A stretch of 64,000 nucleotides of DNA. Origin: Tamarix chinensis. Its lineage: Eukaryota; Streptophyta; Magnoliopsida; Caryophyllales; Tamaricaceae. The stretch is taken from positions 61,630,638 through 61,694,637 of the forward strand of contig CM060177.1 in assembly GCA_030549775.1 (NCBI GenBank), written 5' to 3'. Each line of letters starts with the position of its first letter. Position 1 is the stretch's first letter. Positions 12,094 through 23,821 of this stretch are shown here, in pieces. The notes below the pieces were generated by a model, which searched no databases, was not told the origin of the DNA, and saw only the letters and a program-made list of their open reading frames with translations. A program made the translations under genes and the position numbers.

Positions 12094-12880
12094 TGAGATC
12101 ACCATTCCACCCTTTCTCCCTTCATCTAAACTCATCGAAGCTCCACCTCTTCACCCTCGGCCAACTTTTCCAAAGATTCCCCTTGTTGTTGCAACATTAT
12201 CCACTAAAAATCCTCCTTTCATCTTTGGTTCTTTTGTTCCACCTTCTCTTTCAGCCTTGCTGCACCTTTGTTGGTTGTTCTCCCCTCATATGCCTACAAG
12301 TCATGGCCCCCTAGCAACGACCATAGCTAACATTTCTCTTCCTCTACCTCTTGGCACCAACACATCAAAGCCTTTCTCTATTGTTTCTAGAGTTTTGTTT
12401 TGTTTTCTTTACCCTATGTCAACCGATTAGTAATCCTTGACTTGTTTTAGTAATTTTGGGTTATTAATATATAATATTAAATATTAATATATATGTGTGT
12501 CGGTGTTGAATTCCTAGGTCATTCTTAACGACCTTGGAAAAGCCTTCTTTTGTGTGAGATTGGATTTGATAAATCCTATCACTCATAAGATGGTAGAATT
12601 TATATAAGAGCATGCTAGGATTGTGAAGGCTTAGAACCATGCTAGAGTTTTATGCTTTTTAAGTATCATGGAATGCAAGGTAAAATGATAACATGTTGAA
12701 TGGATGGTGCATAAAATTATTGAAAGTTAAGTTGTGTGCAAGCTAATATATCATAAAATTATTGAAAAGTGGAAATATAATGTTAATTGCCAAAATGCAA
12801 AGATTACTTATATGATAAAATAATGTGGATATTACCTTTTTGTTTGATCATGACATATCTCTTATAATGATAATTTTTGG
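12094..12880. other. intergenic AT-rich DNA, no gene recognised
   Basis: The first 350 bases are pyrimidine-rich (repeated CTTC, CCTC) and hold an unsupported open frame at 12081-12314. The rest is AT-rich. Part of it is probably the start of the copia 5' LTR, whose left edge I cannot place; the LTR end at 18847 reads GGTCTTTCA, but no convincing inverted partner was found. Confidence 0.4.
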
Positions 12881-12889
12881 TATGGAAAT

Positions 12890-13296
12890 GAATAAAATGG
12901 CAAACCAATCAACTGGTTAGACTAACCAATCCATGGATTTCACTCATATAAAAATCCATTCATCTATGTTTGAACTCATCAACTATTTTTGTCAAACTAA
13001 TAAATTAGTTTAAGGAAACCAATCTACTAGTTTAACCAACCACTCCATGGGCTTCATCCTGCAAAAACTCATTGGTTTTTGTTTAAACTCATCATCTAGT
13101 TTGTTTAAAAAGATTGATTTTTTTGTAACTAATCGATTAGTTTGAACAAATCAATTGATTGGTGACATTATTAGCATACCATGTTATTGTTCAAATATAT
13201 TAAGGACACCGACTAAGCAATACGTTAAATGCATCTATTGGTTTGGCTAAACCAATCAGTTGGTGAGCATTAAATGCTAATTTTCTACCCATTATG
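12890..13296. repeat. degenerate AACCAATCAACTGGTT repeats in copia 5' LTR
   Basis: Several diverged copies of a short near-palindrome resembling ACCAATCGACTGGTT (12895, 13125, 13235). Similar copies occur in LTR-B at 60510-60980 and at 62165-62215. Confidence 0.55.
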
Positions 13297-13732
13297 TGAA
13301 ATGCCCAGAAAATTTCTAATTTTAAAAATTATATTTAAATGAGGTTTTATTAAAAAAATTATTTTAATAAAATATTTTTGTTAAAATAAAAGATAATTAA
13401 TTAGGAGTATTTAAGAAGAAAATAATAAATGTTTTTTTTAGAAAAGTTTTGGCATTTTAGCTAATTAAAGATTTTATTTTATAAATTTATTAAATAAATT
13501 ATTTTATTTAAAATATGACGGAGAAAATAGTTTCAAATTAATATTAATTTTATAAATAATTTAATTGGAGAAAATTAGGGTATTTTGCTAATTAAAAAGG
13601 AATTTATGGGAAATCTTTAAAAAATTCTAATTTAGACTAAAAAGGGATTTAAATATTATTTTATTCAAATTTTAATATTTTTAAATATCTTAAATATTCA
13701 GATTAATTTAATTGGCCCTAACTTAATTATTT

Positions 13733-14990
13733 TTCTCTTCTTTTTTTCCCTTTTTCCTTTTTTTCTTCCTTCTTCTTTCTTTTTCTTTCTTCTTCTTTCT
13801 TTTTCTTTTTCTTTTCCTCCCCGTCTGGGCCAGCCCGCGGCCCAGTCCCCCTTTCCTCTCCTTCCTTTTTTTTTCGGCCCAGCACAGCCGCGCGACTGCG
13901 TCCTTCCTTCCCTCCTCCGCCGCGCTGCGTTTTAGTGTTTGTCCCCTCTAAGCACGTCACTTCATTTAATTCACGCCCTCACCTCATGCCCGACCAGGTT
14001 CACCGCCTTTCTTTTTTTTTCTTCCTTCCCGAACCGCCCGATCCCCCACCTTTCTTCTTCTTCCTCCTTCCTCCCTTCCCTTGTCGACGTCGAGCACCAT
14101 TTCCGCCGCCGTCCTTGGATTTTCGCCACCAGTTACGCCCGTTTTGACCGGCCATTTTATTTCCTCTCTATTCCCCCTGAATCACCGGCCATTTTGAACC
14201 AATCCACCTCCCATTTCTCGCGCAATTTCCCTCTCTTTCTTGCGCACGATCTTTACCTCGAAATTTGCTGCCATAGGTCAACCATCGCCGCCGGTGACCC
14301 GAACCAACCTTCCTTATCCCCTCACCAATCCACATGACCCTAAACACTCTTCGAAAGGCTATAAATACCCCTATAGCAACATTGTGTCGAGCTTTTAATT
14401 TCTGCACAACTCTTCCCGACCTCTCTACCGCTGCTCCTTTAGACACCTCGTTCGCCGGCTCCGGCCAACTCCATAGCCAACCCCACCCACCAAACTCATC
14501 CTTGCATCTCCCTCTAACTACCTAAACTTCCCTTATCTCTCAATTTTTCCTGCACAAGCCACCCCGGCTGTGCGAAATAGCCTTCTCGACCAACCTATTT
14601 TTCTGCCTCCCCGCCGCCCTTCGAACCACCATTAGCCACCTATTCCGCCGCTTCCTTCGCTTCTTTCACCTTCTAAAATGTTCTACAGATCACCTTCTAC
14701 CTTTCCCCTACCTCTCTTTTCCTCTTTCTCCCTCTCCTCCTCTCTCTTTCTTCTTCTCCTCCATTCGGCCACCACCCACCGCCGCCGTGAGCCGCCACTG
14801 TTAGCTGCGCCACGGCCATCATTCTGTCCCTCTCCTTCTAGGCAACTCAAAACACCCCAGCTCCCCTCTTAATTCTCCCTATATTTTTCCCTACATTCAA
14901 CTCTTACCCTTTTCTTCCCTTTTTCCGGCCACCGCCGCCGCCTCCGTGCACCACCGCCGGTGCCGCCTATCCCCACCAGCTTAAGTTTGA
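13733..14990 (+). other. polypyrimidine and GC-rich promoter/leader region of LTR-3
   Basis: A TTCTTTTTC tract is followed by GC-rich sequence, far above the surrounding base composition. It surrounds the TATA box. It contains open frames on both strands rich in Pro, Ser and Leu or in Lys, Arg and Glu. These mirror each other and have no recognisable domain, so I treat them as compositional. Confidence 0.6.
14358..14371 (+). promoter_or_regulatory. LTR-3 TATA box
   Basis: GCTATAAATACCCC, equivalent in place and sequence to the TATA boxes of LTR-1, -2, -4 and -5. Transcription would start some 30 bases downstream, placing the GC-rich and (TTA)n segments in the R/U5 part of the RNA. Confidence 0.6.
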
Positions 14991-15039
14991 ACCCTAGACC
15001 CTATAGACCCTTCTCCCTATTTTTATAAGGCTTAATTGA

Positions 15040-15317
15040 ATTTATTTCATTTATTTGGATATAACTACTATTATTTATATTTTTAATATGTACTATTAAT
15101 GTTATTAGTATTAATGTTTTGATTATTATTTCTGTTGAGGGATGAAGCCCTATTGTATTTTTAATTCGATTTTATTATTATTCTTCTTATTATTTCTATT
15201 ATTACTATTCTTAATATTAATATGTTATTATTATAATTATTATTTTTATTATTACTGTTTCGAATTACTATTATTATTTCATTATTAATATTACAACTAC
15301 TTTACTATTAGTTTTTC

Positions 15318-15348
<31 letters not shown>

Positions 15349-15600
15349 GTTATTATTATTATTACTATTACTATTACTATTATTATTATTATTATTTCAT
15401 CATTATTGTTATTGTTAAATTTGGTTATTTATTTTACTAATATTATTATTAGTATTATTTTGGAAAAGGGGCCGAAGCCTTTATTTTACTTTTGTTTTTG
15501 AATAATGTCCTTTTTATTATTAGTATTGTTACTATTATTATTATTCTTATTTATATTCTCGTTGATATTATTTTTAGTATCATTATTATTATTAGAATAA
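15040..15600. repeat. (TTA)n-rich block in LTR-3
   Basis: Imperfect TTA/ATT repeats, densest at 15315-15395, interrupted by short unique stretches such as GAAGCCCTATTG. Confidence 0.9.
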
Positions 15601-16109
15601 AGTGTTTAACCCTGCATTAATTATCAACTTTTATAATATTTATATTATTTCTATATCTTTAGCAAAGTTAGAATTTTATTAATGTTATTGTTATTAGTAT
15701 GTTATTATTTGGTCAAAGCCCCAAGGAGGCGTAGGAGCGTGCTCCAAGATCGGTGTCATTTCATGTAAGGGTGTTACTAAGGCCCTTTGTGTGCTTACAT
15801 GCATTATGTGCTTCGCATACTATATATCACATGTTTATCTTTATTAATTATTTCATATATGGTATGATATGGAGTTGAAGTATGTTTTTGTGTGTTTATA
15901 TGTCATGTGTATTACGTATATGTGATGATATATGTTGTGATCCTGTAAGGCATGCATGTGAGGGTGTTGATGTGGTTTGTGTGGGAGAAAGGATGAAAAA
16001 GGAGGATGGGGAAAGAGGTTGACCAAGGAAGGTGAGTTGACCTAATTATCTTAATGATTCATAAGTGGAAGAATAAAATGGAGAATTTTAAGGTTTCATG
16101 TGGGAGAAT

Positions 16110-16420
16110 CTGATTTATGATTTTTATGATTTTACGTGGGAGAGTTTAATTATGGTTTTGTAGGGGAGAATCTAATGTATGGTTTTGTGTGGGAGAATAT
16201 AATTTATGGTTCTATTTGGGAGAATCTAAATTATGGTTTCGTGTGGGAGAATATAATTTATGGTTTCGTGTGGGAGAAAATAATTTATGGTTCTATTTAG
16301 GAGAATCTAATTTATGGTTTTGTGTGGGAGAATATAATTTATGGTTTTATATGGGAAAATCTAATTTATGGTTTTGTATGGAAGAATCTAATTGATGGTT
16401 TTGTATGAGAGGATCTCTTT
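16110..16420 (+). repeat. 30-bp tandem repeat in LTR-3
   Basis: About ten units of GGGAGAATNTAATTTATGG plus GTTTTGTGT, period near 30. Because 30 is ten codons, one frame stays open at 16189-16395 and gives a repeating GEYNLWF peptide; there is no sign that this is a gene. Related units appear inverted in LTR-5 at 54360-54620. Confidence 0.85.
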
Positions 16421-17079
16421 TAGGGTTTGGTATGGATGAAACTTTGGTTTTGAGTGGATTGAATCTAGGGTTTTGTATGACGGAATCTTGGGTTTTGTAA
16501 TTTGGTATTAATGGTTGTATAGTGGTATTAGGGTTGCATGGTTGAGTTAGGGTTTTGCATGGGAGTTAATGATTGCATGGGATTTAGGGTTTGTATGAAA
16601 AGCTCGAGAGGTTGCATGGGATGTGTAAAGTTTGCATGGGAGTGAAATTTACGTATGAAAGGTTGATTTGGGATATAAAGAAGGTAGTGCAAGTGTTATT
16701 TGAGTGTTTAAACACTTTGGATGGAAAATAGTACATGGAGCATTATCTGGGTACATAGGAGACGAAGCTAGGGTTTGGAGTGGCTAATTGTGGTTTGTTG
16801 TGGCTAACTAAGGTTTGGAATGGCTAATTATGGTTGTTATGGTTAAAGAGGGTTTGGAGTAGTTAACTATGGTTTGTCGTGGTTAATTAGGGTTGGTGTG
16901 GCTGCTTAGGGTTTTTGTTGTATCACTTGTAATTGGTGATTACAATGTAATTATGATGGTAGAATTTATGATTTGTGATGTGTGATGATTTATGCATGTC
17001 CAGGATGAAAGCTTTTGAATAAGATACTTAAAAATTAATCACGTAAAGTGGAAGATGTTGAGCCAAGTCCAGACCAATC

Positions 17080-17415
17080 CACCGGTCAGAAATAGTGGTT
17101 AGGACATGATGTCCTATGTGTAACCGGTCCATCGGCGAATAATAGTGGTGTGGACTTTGTCCCGTAAGTGACTAGCCCACTGGCAATAATAGTGGGGTAA
17201 CTCGAGCTCAATAAATATAAAACATAATTTGCCAAAACGCTTAAAAGATACTAATTACTTATAGTGGAACACCATGTGAGCAGGAACCAGACCAATCCAC
17301 CGGTCAGGAATAGTGGTGTGGACTTTGTCCCGCAAGCGACCGATCTACCGGCAAATAATATTGGTGTGGACTTTGTCCCGCAAGTGACTGGTCCACCGGC
17401 AATAATAGTGGGGTG
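17080..17415 (+). repeat. CCAC...GTGG module array in LTR-3
   Basis: Six copies of a module reading TCCACCGGTCAGAAATAGTGG or similar, with spacers that include GTGGACTTTGTCCCG. Each has CCAC/GTGG arms. Confidence 0.8.
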
Positions 17416-17649
17416 TTCCTGTGCTCGCATGGATTTGATAAAAAAGCATGGTGTGAATTGAGTTATGATCAGAGATTAATTAAGTAATTAATCCGGACTA
17501 TAAATGAGCCTTTGTACTTTTACCTAAATTGTTCATATACCTTTATGTTGTTATGTTGGATTATGCCCTTTTTTTTATTCTGCATGGATTATGTGCTTAT
17601 GTGTAGGCCTTAGTGCTCGGTTACCTTACTTAGTACGTAGCGTACTGAT

Positions 17650-17666
17650 CACCCTTTTCATGGGTG
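17650..17666 (+). other. conserved 17-nt hairpin in LTR-3
   Basis: CACCC, loop TTTTCAT, GGGTG. Preceded by the near-palindrome GTACGTAGCGTAC and followed by CTGCTCATTCCCAC. Confidence 0.6.
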
Positions 17667-18849
17667 CTGCTCATTCCCACGAGTAGCATGCCCTTCTGAC
17701 TTTGTGCAGGTGGGCAAAACATCAGTTGGGGCTGAGTGTTGAGCATGTTTTGGCTCAAAGTTCGAGAGAGTGACGTGGCCATATTATCCCTTGATGCGAT
17801 TTATTTCTTTTTTTATTTCTTTTGTATCACATTTATCCTTTTTAATTTATTTCTATGCATTAAGTATTTCAATTAAACCTTTTATCGATTGTAAGAATAT
17901 TCCTTCCAAAGAATTTTAATTTCGCACTCTGATTTCTATTTGATTTGTGATTCTTTACGCGCACTCTGATTTTTATGTAAGATCTTTCTAGTTCTTTTAT
18001 AAACTATTGGTTTGAGTTTAATGTTAATAATTTTTTTTAGCCTTAGCACTTGGTACTGAAACAGTCGAAGAGAACCGGTTTGGTACTAAGTGTGGCGGTA
18101 GCATCCCCAGAATTCACGAGTTTTAATTTAATCATTTCTATTTTAATTACTTCCGCTTTAAAAAAAAAGTAGTGAATTTTGGGTGTTACATTAGGTGATG
18201 CAATGTTTTAGGAATTTGTGTCTAATGGTTGTACGACGAGGGAGGCCCTTATAAATAAGGACCATGTACATTTATGGCAAAAACTTTTCAACTACATTAG
18301 TTGTGTAATTAATCATCTATTTTTAAATCATTTAATTGCTTATTGAAACCCTCTAAACTTTCATATTATAAGTTTTTATTGAAAAATATTAATTGCTCAC
18401 TTCTCTTAGCAGTAATTGCTCTTAAGTTGTCATATCTTTCATTACATCTAGCTAGATTACATATCATCCAAAGGTATACACATTCATAATATTCTTTGTC
18501 AAAATCATTTCTAATCATAATCACTTTACAACTTTTATTTAAAGGGGTTAGTGAGTGTTTTCCTATCATTATTAATATATTCTTGTGCAGAGTCTAGAGA
18601 AGATAGATAGGTTGTTAAGTTGTAAATTGTATCTTAGAGGTTCATTAAGATTTTAAGGCTCATAAACCTAGAGATGAGTTATAATCAATAAAAATAAGTC
18701 ACTTTTTTTAATTCAAAAAGGAAAATCTTTTGGTAGTGGATATAGAGAGTAATTTGCTCTTGAACAACTCTACATTATGTTCAAATTTTTTCCCTATCAT
18801 CTCTATTCAAAAAAAAAAAATACTCACTCCCCTCTTGCGGTCTTTCAAT

Positions 18850-18862
18850 TGATATCAGAGCT
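18850..18862 (+). other. copia primer-binding site, degenerate initiator tRNA-Met
   Basis: TTGATATCAGAGC differs from the canonical TGGTATCAGAGC at one base, immediately after the LTR end CTTTCA at 18847. It marks the 3' edge of the copia 5' LTR. Confidence 0.8.
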
Positions 18863-18898
18863 TAGTCATCTCCATTCTATAAAATATATACATGTAGA

Positions 18899-20400
18899 AT
18901 GGATTACATTAGTTTAAATGAAGGCATTTTCACCATCAAAAAATCATTATTCAATGGTGAGAAAATTTTCTACTAGAAGAACATAATAATTTTTTTCATT
19001 AATTTACAAGACTTTGATAAGTGGTCAATCATCATTGAAGGGATAATCAAAATCACTAAAGAGGTTAACAATGAACTTTGGAAAAGACAATGGATGAGCA
19101 CATGGATGCAGAGAAGAGAAATCTCAGTCTTAATGATAAAGCTATATGGGCTTGGTCAAAGGGAGCACCACCACATCTAATTATAATCCATTACAAATAA
19201 AATATGGTATAAGCTCATCCTCACCTATGAGGGGACAAAGTTCAATTAATCACTTGTCACACTAGAGAGTATTAACTCTTTAGCATGAAGCAATGAGAAA
19301 GCATCAACAAGCTAAGAAACCTTTTAAATTCCATTATTAAAAACCTTAAGACCTTAACAAAATCACTAAAGAAGATCAAGTAAGAAAGATCTTGCAAGGT
19401 ATTGCAAAAGAATGGAATCTTAAGGTAACTGCCATTGAAGAAGTAGGAGACTTAATCAAGATAACATGGAAGAGCTCTTTGGAAACCTCATGGTTTATTA
19501 ATCAAAGCTAGAAGATAGATCAAATAATAGAAAGAATAATTTTCTAGCTCTAAAAGCATGAACATCCATTATAAAACAAGAAGTGGTTGAAGACATGGAA
19601 GAAAAGGAAGACAATGAAGGCAAAGAGGAACCTCCCATGGATGATGAAGAGGTGGCCTTTATAACCATTCAATTCAAAGGTTCATTTAGTCAAGAGGAGG
19701 TAAAATGAAAGATCAAATGCCACAACTATGGAAAACATAGGGCATGCTATCTGTGACTACTATGAATTTAGAAATAAAATTTCTAAACAAATGTAAGGAA
19801 AAAAAAGGGAATAAAACAACAACAAAAGGAAGGCAAGGACTAAGAAAACTCATGGCAGCCTTCAGGAAAAGTGAAGATGAATCATTAGATGAAGAAGAAG
19901 TTTCCAACATTTTTATCATGGCTCTAGGAGAGAAATCATCAACCCTTACCTCCTTCATAAGCTTTGATGATGATGATGAAATCAATGAGGTATAATCTAA
20001 TTCACTATACTTTTATGATGATTTTCTATATGTCTTTCATTTTATGATGCCTTAGATGATAACGATGTTAAAATAGATCAATTTCAATCCAGAATAGTTA
20101 ATCTACAAGAAAAATATGAAAAATTTATAGAGATTATCTATACCTTCACCAAGGATGAAGAGGGATTAAATGTGTTTATAAGGATAGTGAAGGATTAGGC
20201 TATGGAAATAATAAAGTATTAAAATGCTAAACACTAAAGAATTTATTTGTAAAAGCTTTAAAAGCTCATCAAGTGCATGCTTTTCATACATTAAATTATT
20301 GTAATGTGTGTGGAAAAAGTAGGCATTCATCTACAACATGTAAGCATTCCAAAAATGCAAAATTCACCTCCATTCATAAGAAAAAGATTGTATAGAATAT
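18899..20400 (+). pseudogene. gag: copia gag with CCHC zinc knuckle
   Basis: Starts ATGGATTACATTAG shortly after the primer site. Recognisable pieces are NKIWYKLILTYEGTK near 19195 (family IW..L..TYEGT), an acidic stretch near 19600, and two knuckles. The first, at about 19709, is degraded (IKCHNYGKHRACY). The second, at 20300-20341, reads CNVCGKSRHSSTTC, a complete CX2CX4HX4C. Capsid and nucleocapsid function would be the family role. Numerous stops, including in the N-terminal 50 codons, rule out a working protein. Short open frames at 19744-19995 and its antisense belong to this gene's acidic linker. Confidence 0.8.
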
Positions 20401-21960
20401 AAGTGGAAAATATGTTCATGTTACTTCATCATGCGTTTTTACTAAATATGCAAAAAAAAAATTCTAAATTTAAGTAGTTTGGGTACCCAAAGGACCATCC
20501 AGTATGAATTGAATACTAACCTAATAAGGAGCCAGTAAAAGGGTACCTAAACTAGGAAATTTGTTCTTGTAGATATGCTTCAAATTTAAACCAACAAGCT
20601 GAAAATAGTTCATAGATATTGGATACTCAATACACATGATAGGTGATTAGATTATGTTCTCCAATTTAACTTCATACGAATGTGGAAGCTTGACCTTTAG
20701 ATACAACTTTAAAAAGAAGATCATTGATGTTGGTAGCATCAATATTCATAACTCTAAACCCTTTATAAACAATGTGTATTTGATTGATGACCTTAAAAAT
20801 AATTTGATTAACATTAGTGAAGTATGTGACACAATGTTTTTAGTGAACTTTTCAAATTTCCATTACATGATTCCAAATGGTATATTTAAATCTATTGTCT
20901 TTGTATGCCCATGCCTTAACAATCTATATATTCTTGTGTTAAATTAATAAATTTGAATAATGCATATCTAGGTGCAATTGACAATGATGCATGGTTGTGG
21001 CATAAGGGCATTGCATATAGTAGCATGGATTTATTGAACAAACTTGTTAGAAAAGACGAAGTATGTGGTCTTCCAAAGTTAAACATTTAAAAATATTGAG
21101 TACGTGATGCATGCCAACAAGTAAAACAAAAAATGGTTTTCTTTAAACCTAATCATATTGTGACCACATCTCAACCACTTGAATTATTGCATATGTATCT
21201 ATTAGGGCCTACTTGGAACTATAGCATGGGCGGTTTCCAATATGCAATATTAATTGTAGATGATTACTAGCATTATACATGGATAATATTTCTCTCCACT
21301 ATATGGTTGCTAATAAAATTCAAGTAGAAAAGAGAAATATGATCTATGGTATAGGGAGTGGTCATGGAAAGGAGTTTGATAATTCCACCTTCATAGATTT
21401 ATGTGATTAAAATTGCATTACTTACTTCTTAACACAAATGACACCATAAGAAAATGTAGTGGCGAAAAGGAAGAATAAAATATTAGAGGCTGTGAGAACC
21501 ATGCTTTGTGACTTCAAGCTTCCAAAATATTTTTGAACTAAAGTTGTTACCACTACAAAATACATAATAAATAGAGTACTCATATGATCCATCTTGCAGG
21601 AGACTCACAATGAGCTCTACAAAGGTAAGAAACCAAATGTGGGTTATTTCGCACCCTTAGTTGCAAAATGCTTTATCCTTAAAAATGGAAAAATGAGTAA
21701 GTAAGTCTGACTCTAAAGATGATGAAGGTGTTTTCATTTGCTACTATTTATATAGTAAAGCTTATTAGATCTTCAAAAAATGATCAACATTAGTTGAAGA
21801 ACCGGTATATGTTGCTTTTGATGAATCTTGCTCTAATGTGTAGAGTAATCAAGAGGAAGAAGTAGGCAATTCAATTCAAGTTGAGAGTTTATTGGAAAAT
21901 GATGGCAAGAAAAACATAGAAGAATAAAAGGATGAAGATCCTCTAATAGATCAACAAGAG
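20400..21960 (+). pseudogene. pol: copia protease and integrase
   Basis: At 20600-20650 it reads FIDIGYSIHMIGD, matching the protease block W.LDSGCS.HMTGD with the catalytic Asp-Ser-Gly reduced to Asp-Ile-Gly. The GAG-pre-integrase block follows at 20654-20947 (NVYLIDDLKNNLINISEVCD; family NVLYVP.L..NLLSISQLCD), then WLWHKGI and LLNKLVRK at 20993-21060. The integrase core shows LELLHMYLLGP at about 21180-21215, where the first catalytic Asp of the family H.D..GP is Tyr, then VDDY and YTWIIF. Several stops and indels are present. A degraded linker to RT ends with DLPRT near 21985. Confidence 0.8.
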
Positions 21961-23007
21961 GATGAAGTGAGAAGAGATCTTCCTAGAACATAGAGATATG
22001 CCTATAGACATCCTCAAGAGCTCATCTTTGGTGATGCAGCTAGAGGAATTGCAACAAGATCCTCATTAGGTAACTTTTCTAATCATTTAGAATTTTTGTC
22101 ACAAATGGAATCTAAATCTCACTTATCATCCATAAATGATGAAAATTGGATCATTGCAACATAAGATAAACTTAACCAATTTGAGAGAAATCAAGTTTTC
22201 GAAGTAGTCCCATTTCCTCCAAATAGACCCATCAATGGGACTAAATGACTGTTTAAAAACAAGCTAGATAAGGATGGTATTGTGCTTAGAAATGAAACGC
22301 AATTGGTTTTCAAAGGATACAACCAATAGGAAAGCATTGATTTTGAGGAAAATCTTTGTTCCCATAGCTAGATGCGAGGTTATACATATGATTCTTACAT
22401 TTTCATCATCTATGTGCTTTACTTTATATCAAATGGATGGTCAAAGTGATTTCTTAATGGTTTTATTGAAAAAGAAGTGTATGTTAAGCAACCATCATAT
22501 TTTGAAAATAACTCAAAACCTAACCATGTTTACAAACTCAAAAAGGCATTTTACAATTTGAACCAAGCTCCTAGATTTGGGCACAAAAGGTTGAGTAAAT
22601 ATCTATTAGAAAATGGTTTTAAAAGAGGTAAAATTGATAGAGCCCTTTTTCTAATGAAAACCAAAAAGGACTTATTAATTTTACAAATATATTTTGATGA
22701 CATAATATTTGGTGATACTGATGAGTCCATGTGCAAGGAATGTTCTGCCTTGATATGTAGTGAGTTAACCTACTTCTTCGGATTTCAAATCAAGCAATAA
22801 AAGGAAGGACTTTTTTTCAACCAAGAAAAGTACACAAAAGAACTACTCAAGTAGTTCAATTTTAATGAGAGCAAACCTTATAGTATTACCATGGCCACTA
22901 CCATAAAGTTTGACATGAATGACAAAGGTAAATAAAATGATCAAAATAGATATCGAGGTATGATCAAATCACTTCTTTACCTTACATCATTTTGACCTGG
23001 TATCATG
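21960..23007 (+). pseudogene. pol: copia reverse transcriptase, 5' part
   Basis: Begins with GIATRSSLGNF and ENWIIAT (about 22040-22165), then FEVVPFPPNRPINGTK (family W.LVP.P....I..KWVF). It continues through FKGYNQ, VYVKQPSYFE, KLKKAFYNLNQAPR, KYLLENGFKRG and the active site YFDDIIFG at 22689-22712 (family YVDDI). GFQIKQ and KYTKELLK follow. The frame breaks at 23001-23007 within the family motif SRPDIMF..., exactly where LTR-B is inserted. It resumes at 62367 with IMFHVYLCARF. Stops in at least six places make it inactive. Confidence 0.85.
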
Positions 23008-23329
23008 TGTAATACCCCCAATTTTTGAACTAAAAATGATGAAAAATTTGAAAAGAAAATTTGAGAAATGTTACCACCATATTTACCATGAGAGAGGTGT
23101 AATTATCACCTAACTCATGCCTGATGTAAGGAAAAATATAACAAGGAACAAAGAATGCATGATCATAATAATAATGTGACAATCCATGGTAAATAAGACT
23201 AGAATAATATTATAGATAGAATAAACTTGATAGTTTTACAAAATCAAATACAAGAATCTGAGCCAAGAGTTTAAGTAAATGGAAATAAAAAATAACTCCT
23301 AATGTAGTGGTTAAAATACAAATAACAGG

Positions 23330-23725
23330 CACTAAAAAATATATGACTTACACCAATAGTAATTTAGTCACAATTTTTTTTGTTGGAAAAAGATATTAAT
23401 ACCAATAGATATATTTTTGTGGGAAATGATAAAGTTTTCCTTAAAAAAAATTATTCATCTATTGGTAATAGTATGCTATGCCAACATATCTTTTACCTAC
23501 TTTAATATATGTGGGTATTGGTAGTATTATACTAACAAAACTAATACCAACTCATATATTTGTTGGCACAACACATTTATTCCTTGGCACAACTAATATC
23601 TGTGGGTATATAAGGAATATAAATATTTCAACTATTGTTATATCCTTTGGCACAACACATTTATTCCTCTTATACATGAGATACTTCTCTCATTATCATA
23701 ATTGCCAATTTTATATGAAATAGTC
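23330..23725 (+). repeat. CACTA-2 left subterminal repeats
   Basis: Diverged copies in both orientations of ATATNTGTGGGTATTGGTA and TTGGCACAACACATTTATTCC. Comparable motifs fill the right end at 58800-59302. In CACTA elements such repeats are the binding sites of the TNPA protein. Confidence 0.7.
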
Positions 23726-23821
23726 GTAATATAATATGTAACCAGATTTATAAATAATATTATAGTCATTGTTAATCTTAGTATAACATAACTATGATTA
23801 TTAAAATAATAAAATTAATAA

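Larger units (their letters stand above)
13297..18190 (+). mobile_element. solo LTR of a Tekay-like gypsy element (LTR-3)
   Basis: A 4.9 kb segment starting TGAAATGCCC and ending GGGTGTTACA, flanked by TTATG (13292-13296) and TTAGG (18191-18195), a 5-bp duplication with one mismatch. The order of landmarks is AT-rich U3 start, polypyrimidine tract (13733-13830), GC-rich region, TATA box (14359), GC-rich leader, (TTA)n block, a 30-bp tandem repeat, CCAC...GTGG array and hairpin. LTR-5 at 52368-57345 is a close inverted copy. No gag or pol adjoins it, so it is solo. It splits the copia 5' LTR. Confidence 0.85.

Noticed and set aside
13727..14525. Open frames in the LTR-3 GC-rich leader as genes
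   Set aside because: They are mirrored on both strands, low in complexity, and repeat in the equivalent part of LTR-5 where they are broken.
22274..22800. Two overlapping plus-strand open frames as independent genes
   Set aside because: Both are parts of one frameshifted copia RT, as shown by consecutive RT motifs moving between frames.
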